A DNA stretch of 64,000 bases, from positions 62,001 to 126,000 of the forward strand of contig NZ_DASVSF010000043.1 in NCBI RefSeq assembly GCF_036388275.1, given 5' to 3'. Shown piece by piece: positions 53,502 to 61,384 of this stretch. The notes beneath the pieces were generated by a model, which saw only the letters and a program-made list of their open reading frames with translations, was not told the origin of the DNA and did not search any database. A program made the translations under genes and the position numbers. The stretch's first letter is position 1. Each line of letters starts with the position of its first letter. The stretch is from Longimicrobium sp. Its GTDB lineage: Bacteria > Gemmatimonadota > Gemmatimonadetes > Longimicrobiales > Longimicrobiaceae.

Positions 53502-54647
53502 ATGACCAACAGGCCCACGGGGTGGAATCGCTTCCTCTCCACGCTGAGGAGAGAGATATCCGCCGCCGCCCTGGAGTCGTACCGGCGCGCCGGCGGCCCG
53601 GTGTTCGAGCTCCAGGAGTGGGTGGAAAACCGGCGCCTGGAGTGCCGGATCGACGGCGTGGACCCGTGGTCGGTGCCCCCCGGCACGCGCCAGGCGTGGA
53701 TCGCCGCGTGGAACGCGTTCGTTCTCCAGACGCTCGGCAGCGAACTCCTGGAGGGCGACTACAGGCAGGCGCCGGCCACGGCGGGGTTCGTGCCGCGGAG
53801 CACGGCCGAGCAGGCGCTCAGCTACTTTCGGGAGGTGGAACGGTGGGTGAACCGCGCTCACCAGGCGCGCGCCAACCCGGAGTACCGGCTGGATGTCGAG
53901 GTTCCGGCGCCGCTGCCCAGCTGGCGCCCGGCCTCGCCCCTGTCGGCCGCGCACGTGGCAAGCCTGGTCGCGGCCCTGCGGGTGATCGCGCACCACACGC
54001 ATGAAGCAATGGCCTTTCTGCTGGCGGATTCTTCGCTGGACGAGACGCGTCGATCGCAGCTGAACGTGCTGCGGCAGATGCACGCCTCGGCCGAGGCGCG
54101 GGTTCGCTACGTCGAAGACCTGGCGGCCGGAGAGCCCGTGCCGGACATCCGGTCGCGCGCCGGTGTTCATGCCCTGGAAGCCATCGCGCAGCTGCACACG
54201 CTGGGACAACTGGCTGCCGATCCGGAACGTGCCACGGTCGCGCCTCCATTGCCGCCGGTGCCGGCGGCTCCCGTCGCAGCACCCGGGAACGCGCCGCCCG
54301 CGGCGAGCGTCGCGGGACGCAAGAAGGCGCCGCCCGCACGGGTTCGTCGGCACCAGGACGCGGCCGGGCGGTCCATCGTGGAACATGCGGACACAATTGC
54401 ATTCACCGGCACGCTTCCCGGCCCCGCCACGTACCAGGCGCGGATCGGGCAGGTGCGTGACGGGCGATCGCTCAGGTGGCGCCTGGATCTGCGCTCATCC
54501 ACCACCACCAACGCGCTCGGACTGAAAGCAGCTGCCCTTTCACTGCGTTGTGATGGCGGAGAACCCGTAACGCTCCGCGCCAGCTGGGTGTCATTCACGC
54601 CGCCAGCCGCCCCACCACCTCCATCGCGCCCTTTTTGTAGACGGTGA
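53502..54647 (+). CDS. Unknown 381-residue protein, 3' end altered by a repeat
   Basis: I do not recognise this protein. It is cytosolic by appearance, with a helical N-terminal two-thirds ('AYRRAGGPVFELQEW'-like Trp-rich helices, then 'AHVASLVAALRVIAHHTHEA', ~155-175), a Pro/Ala linker (~255-290) and a basic C-terminal beta segment ('IAFTGTLPGPATYQARIGQV', ~307-326). The last ~16 residues (SFTPPAAPPPPSRPF) come from the antisense strand of a decayed small gene that begins at about 54598, so the natural C-terminus was probably longer or different. It is a single gene flanked by repeat copies. Confidence 0.6.
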   Translation: MTNRPTGWNRFLSTLRREISAAALESYRRAGGPVFELQEWVENRRLECRIDGVDPWSVPPGTRQAWIAAWNAFVLQTLGSELLEGDYRQAPATAGFVPRSTAEQALSYFREVERWVNRAHQARANPEYRLDVEVPAPLPSWRPASPLSAAHVASLVAALRVIAHHTHEAMAFLLADSSLDETRRSQLNVLRQMHASAEARVRYVEDLAAGEPVPDIRSRAGVHALEAIAQLHTLGQLAADPERATVAPPLPPVPAAPVAAPGNAPPAASVAGRKKAPPARVRRHQDAAGRSIVEHADTIAFTGTLPGPATYQARIGQVRDGRSLRWRLDLRSSTTTNALGLKAAALSLRCDGGEPVTLRASWVSFTPPAAPPPPSRPFCRR

Positions 54648-54737
54648 GGCACACCATCTCGCCCGTGGGGTCGATCACCATCCAGTAGCGGCTCGGGGAG
54701 TGTGGCGGGCGTTGCGGAGGTCTGCTCCCTTGCTATT
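54598..54737 (-). pseudogene. Remnant B of the 54-residue gene
   Basis: The last 28 codons are well kept ('MVIDPTGEMVCLTVYKKG' then 'AMEVVGRLAA'), but the first half is lost: the sequence upstream is out of frame and the position of the start codon reads ATA behind an intact GGAGGTGCAC ribosome-binding region. It overlaps the 3' end of the + strand gene ending at 54647. Confidence 0.7.
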
Positions 54738-54754
54738 GTGCACCTCCACCTTTC

Positions 54755-54784
54755 TTGACCCTCGGCGCGTGTCCCGCGTAGCTT
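54755..54784 (+). promoter_or_regulatory. Repeated promoter block, copy B
   Basis: TTGACC, an 18-base spacer and TAGCTT, identical to the copy at 52633, 75 bases before the start of secreted paralogue 2. Confidence 0.65.
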
Positions 54785-54858
54785 CGGTGCCCTGACCAAC
54801 CGGCGCGCTGCGTATCAGACGCAGAGGATGCTTCCCCCACCCCCTCCGCAACAACCCC

Positions 54859-55458
54859 ATGATTCTCCGTTCCCTCATCATTGCGCTGGCGCTCGCCTGC
54901 ACCGCCTCCGCCGCCGCCGGGCAACTGACGCAGGTGCAGCCCGGCACTCGTATCCGCGTGACGCAGCCCGTTTTTGTCGACGGCGTCCCCATCAATGAGA
55001 TTCACCGGCCGCAGGTAGCCACGCTCGTCAGCATCGACAGCACTTCGATTACCGCGCTGTTGGAGAGGGGCGACACGCTGTTGACGCTACCGTTCAGCGC
55101 CGTCCGCCGCCTGCAGATCAGTCAGGGTGCCCAGTCCGCCAACCGCGGCCGCATTCAGGGGATGCTCAAGGGCGCGCTCATTGGCGCGGGGTTCGGCCTG
55201 GTGGTTTACCAGGTAGTGAAGCGGGCCGGCGGCTTCACGGAATGCGATCCCCTGGAGAACCCGGCCCTCCCCCCAACTTGCAGGTACACCGGGCCGCACG
55301 CAGTTCCCATGGTGGCGGGCGTCGCCATCGGAGGCGCCGCGATCGGCCTCGGATTTGGCTCACGACAGCGGGAGGCATGGCAGGAGGTGTTGCCTGAGTC
55401 GCTCCGGATGGACCCCCGCCCGAGCGACCTCAGCCTGAACGTTTCGCTGCGCTTCTAA
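54859..55458 (+). CDS. Secreted or outer-membrane protein of unknown function, paralogue 2
   Basis: A 199-residue protein with a signal peptide (about 1-21, ending AAAGQ). It matches the protein at 52736 along its whole length: 'GTRIRVTQPVFVDGVPI', 'LVSIDSTSITALLERGD', a Gly-rich segment 'GALIGAGFGLVVYQVV' (~108-123), 'GVAIGGAAIGLGFGSRQREA' (~160-179) and the end 'LNVSLRF'. Two Cys in the middle differ in spacing from the paralogue. Promoter and untranslated leader are duplicated too. The role is unknown; an envelope location is inferred from the signal peptide, Gly zippers and terminal Phe. Confidence 0.7.
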   Translation: MILRSLIIALALACTASAAAGQLTQVQPGTRIRVTQPVFVDGVPINEIHRPQVATLVSIDSTSITALLERGDTLLTLPFSAVRRLQISQGAQSANRGRIQGMLKGALIGAGFGLVVYQVVKRAGGFTECDPLENPALPPTCRYTGPHAVPMVAGVAIGGAAIGLGFGSRQREAWQEVLPESLRMDPRPSDLSLNVSLRF

Positions 55459-55530
55459 GTTGAGAGATCGTTCAGGTTGCCCGGTCGACCTGGTGGATTC
55501 GACGGGTTGCGCTGAGCACTTGGACGAACA

Positions 55531-55564
55531 GCCGGCGCCGCGGGGCAGACTCCCCGCGGCGCCG
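55531..55564. terminator. Hairpin between paralogue 2 and remnant C
   Basis: A stem of at least 14 bp (CCGGCGCCGCGGGG) with a short loop. It also corresponds to the hairpin found just past the 3' end of the intact 54-residue gene. Confidence 0.6.
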
Positions 55565-55660
55565 GTGCCGTTCACCCCGCCAGGCGCCGCACCACCTCGA
55601 TCGCGCCTTTCTTGTAGACGGTGAGGCACGCCAGCTCGCCCACGGGATCATCGCCGCCCG
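55565..55660 (-). pseudogene. Remnant C of the 54-residue gene
   Basis: Only the 3' third survives: 'DDPVGELACLTVYKKG' followed by 'AIEVVRRLAG' and a stop. The 5' two-thirds and start codon are absent. Confidence 0.65.
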
Positions 55661-55742
55661 AGCGGGCTTGATGAGGCGAACTCGCCGTAGCGCACGACAA
55701 AGGAAGTGGCACGAACGTGGACGGAGTGTTATGCTTGGGGGC

Positions 55743-55806
55743 GTGTTCACTCTGGATACAAGTAGAGCGGGCCGGGTGCACGCACCCGGCCCGCTCTCCA
55801 TCTTCG
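55743..55806. repeat. Hairpin repeat HR, copy 2
   Basis: Nearly identical to the copy at 52323. The 15-bp stem (AGAGCGGGCCGGGTG, 55764-55797) carries a T-to-C change on one arm and the matching A-to-G change on the other, so pairing is kept. Confidence 0.75.
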
Positions 55807-55862
55807 ATGTCCTCCGGGGAACCTGCTTGGCAGGCGCGAATCCGAAGGCTCACGTGTGAAAT

Positions 55863-56549
55863 ATGCTACCTTGTCCGCCCCTCGTCAACCCGGGGTTTCC
55901 ACGAACTGCTCACGACATCATCTCGCTTCGTGAGGCGATATCGCCAGCGAGGCTCTCTACGTACCTGAGTCACGCCCACAACAACGTGCGGCGCGCTTTC
56001 GACCTGTACGGCTGGAATGTTCAAGCCGCCGCGGCGCTGTACCCTGCTTTGCAGGTGAACGAAGTCGCCCTGCGAAATGCGGTGAACCGCGCTCTCGTAT
56101 CCCAGTTCGGCCCGCAGTGGCCCTACTCACTGGGGTTCCTGCGGAATCTCCCCCGCCAGGAACGAGCTACGTTCGAAGCCGGACGCCGGAAATTGGAGTC
56201 CAAGCTACGAGCGACTTCTGTATCGACGGGTGATGTTGTGGCCGCCCAAACATACTGGTTCTGGACCATGCTCCTGACCGCGCGCTTTGAGGCCCGGATC
56301 TGGAAGCGTGAGTTCGCCGGCTCGTTCCCTTACGCGCCTGCTAGAATCGATCGCGGCATCGTCCACGCGCGAGCGGAATCTATCCGTCTTCTTCGGAACC
56401 GGATCGCGCATCACGAACCGCTGCTGGACTACGATCTGATGGGAGCATACCAGCGCGCCGTCTCTATTGTACGCTGGATCTCACCTGTAAACGCTACCTG
56501 GGCGGCGGTGCGCTGGCCGCCGAACCCGAAGCTTCTGAAGCGCCCGTGA
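55863..56549 (+). CDS. Abi-family HEPN protein (candidate abortive-infection RNase)
   Basis: A 228-residue protein with the Abi_2-like pattern: an N-terminal 'ISPARLSTYLSHAHNN' (~28-43), the middle helices 'ALQVNEVALRNAVNRAL' (~61-78) and the C-terminal HEPN active site 'RNRIAHHEP' with Arg178 and His183 (R-x4-H). HEPN proteins of this group are often RNases used in phage defence. The start at 55863 is the first ATG in frame, and its first ~15 residues are weakly supported. GC content is lower than the flanking housekeeping genes. It lies 6 kb from the toxin-antitoxin pair and 0.8 kb from the TIR gene, within the defence-rich stretch. Confidence 0.78.
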   Translation: MLPCPPLVNPGFPRTAHDIISLREAISPARLSTYLSHAHNNVRRAFDLYGWNVQAAAALYPALQVNEVALRNAVNRALVSQFGPQWPYSLGFLRNLPRQERATFEAGRRKLESKLRATSVSTGDVVAAQTYWFWTMLLTARFEARIWKREFAGSFPYAPARIDRGIVHARAESIRLLRNRIAHHEPLLDYDLMGAYQRAVSIVRWISPVNATWAAVRWPPNPKLLKRP

Positions 56550-56596
56550 CGATATGAAGGCTCCGCCGTGGAAACGGCTTCCGCTGACGCCCCGTT

Positions 56597-56697
56597 CACC
56601 ATTCCTCAGATCGTCCTTACCGTCGTGCCGATGGCAAGTCCCTGAGGCGGCAGAATCCCGGCGCCGCGGGGATCTCTTCCCGCGGCGCCGTTCCGTT
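56597..56697. repeat. Leader-like repeat block, copy 2, with terminator hairpin
   Basis: TTCACCATTCCTCAG, then 'GGCAAGTCCCTGAGG', then GAATCCCGGC and a hairpin with arms CGGCGCCGCGGG and CCCGCGGCGCCG. It lies directly past the 3' end of the - strand 54-residue gene and matches 52424-52513. Confidence 0.65.
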
Positions 56698-56862
56698 TCA
56701 AGCCGCCAGCCGCCGCACCACCTCCATCGCGCCTTTCTTGTAGACGGTGAGGCACACCAGCTCGCCCACGGGGTCGATCACCATCCAGTAGCGGCTCCCG
56801 TGCTGCTTCTTCACGACGAAGCCGCCGGGCAGTTGGATGGGTACGATCGTCTTCTTCGCCAT
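56698..56862 (-). CDS. Small 54-residue protein, intact member of a decaying local family
   Basis: A 54-residue protein from ATG 56862 with a good GGAGG ribosome-binding site 7 bases upstream. It begins MAKKTIVPIQLPGG, has a central 'GSRYWMVIDPVGELVCLTVY' and ends 'KKGAMEVVRRLAA'. The pattern is two or three beta strands and a C-terminal helix. I do not recognise a family. Three remnants of the same gene (near 52.5, 54.6 and 55.6 kb) lie on the same strand within 4.3 kb, each next to the same promoter or hairpin sequences. Repeated gain and loss suggests a mobile or selfish unit, or an antitoxin-like or regulatory gene, but no function is assigned. Confidence 0.65.
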   Translation of the reverse strand: MAKKTIVPIQLPGGFVVKKQHGSRYWMVIDPVGELVCLTVYKKGAMEVVRRLAA

Positions 56863-56880
56863 CGTGCACCTCCATCTCTC

Positions 56881-56910
56881 TTGACCCTCGGCGCGCGGCA
56901 GGGCTATCCT
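56881..56910 (+). promoter_or_regulatory. Repeated promoter block, copy D
   Basis: TTGACC, an 18-base spacer that begins CTCGGCGCG as in copies A and B, and TATCCT. It points toward the small gene at 57068 and diverges from the 54-residue gene. Confidence 0.6.
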
Positions 56911-57067
56911 TGGCGAGCGGGCGGCCTTCGGGTCGGTTCGTGGTGCAAGGCTGGGCGTGCTTCTTAGCGGGAGAGCGGCCAGCCTTGTTCTCGTGCCCTG
57001 CTGGTATGTAAACCAATACCATGCCGGGCGTTTGTCAATGCTCATCGTACCAGAACGGGAGGTGAGG

Positions 57068-57307
57068 ATGGATTTCAAGGAAGCCACGGACGTGCTCACG
57101 TCGGCTCCAACGATGACGCTCGCGAAGGTCGCTGAAGCGTTCGGGAAAGACACGCACACCATCATGCGTGCGCGAATGGAGGGGCCGAATGCGCGGACGC
57201 CGCCGCGTGATTGGCAACCGGTTGTGGCGCGGCTCGCCCGTGCTCAAGCCGCATACCTGAGACGCTATGCGGCCGGCTTGGATCGCTTAGCAGATGAATT
57301 GGAATGA
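57068..57307 (+). CDS. Small helix-turn-helix-like protein
   Basis: A 79-residue protein from ATG 57068 with GGAGGTGAGG directly upstream. 'TLAKVAEAFGKDTHTIMRAR' (~18-37) reads as a helix-turn-helix, followed by 'PPRDWQPVVARLARAQAAYL' helices. No family name comes to mind. It is divergent from the 54-residue gene and shares the intergenic promoter block, which would let it act as a local regulator. That is inferred. Confidence 0.6.
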   Translation: MDFKEATDVLTSAPTMTLAKVAEAFGKDTHTIMRARMEGPNARTPPRDWQPVVARLARAQAAYLRRYAAGLDRLADELE

Positions 57308-57344
57308 CTTAGCATGATGACTCGGTCCTTTACCACGCCGTAAC

Positions 57345-58367
57345 TCATTGCGTTATGCGTCGGCAAATCAAATCGATCGCCTGCTCCGGCGTACGGCCTC
57401 GTAAATCGATATAGCCGTCGATGGAGAAGATGCCGGGTAACTCGCTGTCGTCGAACCGCATCAACATCAGGTCAGCCCGGCGCTGTTTGATCAAATCGCG
57501 GATCGCGCGGAACTCCAATCCACACCAATCTTTCCTCTCATATTCCTCGCATACAAAGACGATGAGCAGATCTGAGTTGTCGTGATAGATCCGTTGTAAA
57601 CGAATATCAAGATCTAAGGTTGCCAATTCGGCTTCAAAGAAGTGGTCGTAGAACACGTCCACACCCCGCGAACGTAGCCCATCGGCCACACTCTTCACGA
57701 ACTCTCGCCTCTCTCCAGGGAACGAGAGCGCAACTTGAAAACGACGATTGGCTAAAGGATCCTTCATGTGGGTATCTGCTTTCCTGCCTTGAGCGGAGAA
57801 CCGCCCTAACAAGAGATCGAGGGCAGCCAGTGAGCCTGTGAATGGGTCCACTTGGAGCCCGTCGTGCCCCAAGCGTTCCGGCTGGAATGTCGAAATGCTC
57901 AATAACATCAGATTGATCCAGACAGCCAGCGGATTGCTGTTTTCCGAGATAACTGGCTTCCCTGTCGTTTCTTCGTCATTGGCCGCCTTCACAGCCGCGA
58001 GCAAGTTCTCCGAAATCATCCGCTGCACTAACTCTTGCAATTCTGCTGGAATTATGGTTGCAGCCCGAAAAGCCATGCGTCGAAACAGCGCTGTTTCTGG
58101 CCCGGCGATAACGGCGAGCGCGGTCAGTTGAGCTTTCGCCAGTCCAAAACGTGTAATTCCCTTGAAGGTGTCCAAAGCTGCTGGAGTGGTACCAACAAAC
58201 TGCCACAAGTTGATCGCGTGATGAGGACGAGGCAGTTTCAAGGAGGCTGGGTCATCATCAGCTTCGAGATAGTAGATCTTCAGTGAGAGGTCGTGATAAC
58301 GACTTGCTTGGGCCTCGAAGTCGGCACGAAGCTGCCGTAGTTCATCCATAAATGGGTTTGCGGCCAT
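57345..58367 (-). CDS. TIR-domain protein with a novel helical N-terminal domain
   Basis: A 340-residue protein from ATG 58367 (MAANPFMDEL); a TTG at 58400 and an ATG at 58349 are alternatives, and no strong ribosome-binding site marks any of them. Residues 209-340 form a TIR/SEFIR-like domain: 'RFQVALSFPGERREFV' first strand and helix, 'VFYDHFFEAELATLDL' loop, and 'DWCGLEFRAIRDLI' holding the putative catalytic Glu285 for NAD cleavage. Residues 1-205 are helical with no known sensor domain in view ('RRMAFRAATIIPAELQELV'). TIR proteins of defence systems deplete NAD+ or make signalling molecules on infection. The gene has clearly lower GC than its surroundings (close to half), a sign of recent acquisition. 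Confidence 0.8.
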   Translation of the reverse strand: MAANPFMDELRQLRADFEAQASRYHDLSLKIYYLEADDDPASLKLPRPHHAINLWQFVGTTPAALDTFKGITRFGLAKAQLTALAVIAGPETALFRRMAFRAATIIPAELQELVQRMISENLLAAVKAANDEETTGKPVISENSNPLAVWINLMLLSISTFQPERLGHDGLQVDPFTGSLAALDLLLGRFSAQGRKADTHMKDPLANRRFQVALSFPGERREFVKSVADGLRSRGVDVFYDHFFEAELATLDLDIRLQRIYHDNSDLLIVFVCEEYERKDWCGLEFRAIRDLIKQRRADLMLMRFDDSELPGIFSIDGYIDLRGRTPEQAIDLICRRITQ

Positions 58368-58655
58368 CCGTATGCCTGTGGTAGGGATAGATCGGGCCAA
58401 CTATCGCAGCTAACATCGCGCAACGGCAGCCGTCATGCAACCAATGGAGATTGGGGATCGAATCTGGTAAAATTCGGGTCCGGAATACGTCACCGGGTCC
58501 CCAGCCGACGTGCCTTCCGTTTCTAACGAGAAGCGTCACTTACGTCGGCACCGCAGTCCAGAGGCCGAGGCCTAGACCATCTCTCCCGGGTAGCGCCTCC
58601 CCGCCCCGCACCCTAACTTCCCGGCCCGGAACCACAGCCGACGAGGAGAGGGTGG

Positions 58656-60284
<1,629 letters not shown>

Positions 60285-60318
60285 CCGATCGGCCGGGCAC
60301 GATCGGACGGATCACGAC

Positions 60319-60350
60319 GAAGCGCCTCCGGGAAATCCCGGAGGCGCTTC
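60319..60350 (+). terminator. Hairpin terminator after pruA
   Basis: A perfect 15-bp stem (GAAGCGCCTCCGGGA) with a very short AAAT-type loop, 35 bases past the stop. It is followed by ATCTTGTG. Confidence 0.65.
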
Positions 60351-60370
60351 ATCTTGTGCGCTCGACTCGG

Positions 60371-61000
60371 CTAGGTTCCCGGCGCGGGGTCGCCGCAGCA
60401 CGGGATTCGGAGCCCGACGGTGAACGGCAGGTACACGTTGGGCGCAGACTCGGTGCCCGAACCAAACGTCGAGAACGGCACCTCCAGCCGGGTCTGGGCG
60501 AACAGCGCCGCTCCGCCCACGTCCAGGTTCGTTCCCACGCCCACGCTGGCGCCGGGCACCAGCCCTTCGGAGTCGCCTCCCGCGGAGAGCTGGTACATGC
60601 CGGCTCCGATCAACCCGTACACGCCTGTGCCGGTGCCCCGCGGCGTATACACCAGCGTACCGCCGACGCTGGCCACCCGCAGATCCGGGCGTGACTCACC
60701 GCTCGGCCCTTCGATGCCGGAGTACGGCTTGCCGTTGAACTGGACGAAAGCGAGCTCGCCCCGGAACTGAAGCGTGGCATTCACATGGACCCCGGCGTAT
60801 CCGAGCAGGTGCGGGCCGGGGCCTTGGCGCGTGTTGATTTCCGACACGGCTGCCGCGATCCCCGCTCCAATCCCGAACTCGTGCAGCTGTGCCCGCCCGG
60901 GGGCAGGAACCCCGGCCGCGAGAATGGTCAGCGCCGCCGCCGCGAGCACCCATCGCAGGGGCGACAACTGCAGCAGATCCCACGTGATCGTCTTCGTCAT
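60371..61000 (-). CDS. Outer-membrane beta-barrel-like protein
   Basis: A 209-residue protein with a long signal peptide (about 1-37, ending GRAQ). The remainder is a series of amphipathic strands: 'GYAGVHVNATLQFRGELAFV', 'VASVGGTLVYTPRGTGTGVY' and 'AALFAQTRLEVPF', with Gly-rich turns. It resembles small porin-like or OmpA-type barrels without the peptidoglycan domain. It ends 'GLRIPCCGDPAPGT' rather than in Phe, which is unusual. Convergent with pruA and separated from it by the hairpin. The function is unknown. Confidence 0.65.
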   Translation of the reverse strand: MTKTITWDLLQLSPLRWVLAAAALTILAAGVPAPGRAQLHEFGIGAGIAAAVSEINTRQGPGPHLLGYAGVHVNATLQFRGELAFVQFNGKPYSGIEGPSGESRPDLRVASVGGTLVYTPRGTGTGVYGLIGAGMYQLSAGGDSEGLVPGASVGVGTNLDVGGAALFAQTRLEVPFSTFGSGTESAPNVYLPFTVGLRIPCCGDPAPGT

Positions 61001-61384
61001 CTTCTCATAGTACAGGGCGTCGAGAAGAGCGTCGGGGAAAAACCCAGCTCCCTTCGCCCAAGTCCGTCACGTGTACCCGCAGAGTCCTCTGGGTTCCCCG
61101 AGGTCCGGACTGATGCGTCGTGCTGGACGTAGTGACGCCGTCAGTCGGACGGCCGCCGGGGCGCTTCGATTTCGTCCTCGCCGCGCGAAACGCCGAACAC
61201 CGCACGCTTCCGCTGCGCATGTTTACAGACATTCCCAGTTGATTTTTTCCGAACTGCCGCTAGCTTCATCTATCCGAACATACACCGAATACACCAGCAG
61301 GTAGAAAGGGCGCAGGGGGTACGGGGCAGGACTCGCCGCCCACTTGGCGGCGCACGGCGACAACCTTGGCGGGAAACAAAACGA
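61001..61384 (+). promoter_or_regulatory. Intergenic region with likely haloperoxidase promoter
   Basis: 384 bases without a supported gene. A possible promoter is TTGATT (61239) and TAGCTT (61261) with a 16-base spacer. The -10 TAGCTT equals that of the repeated promoter blocks at 52657 and 54779. Nothing else is evident. Confidence 0.45.
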
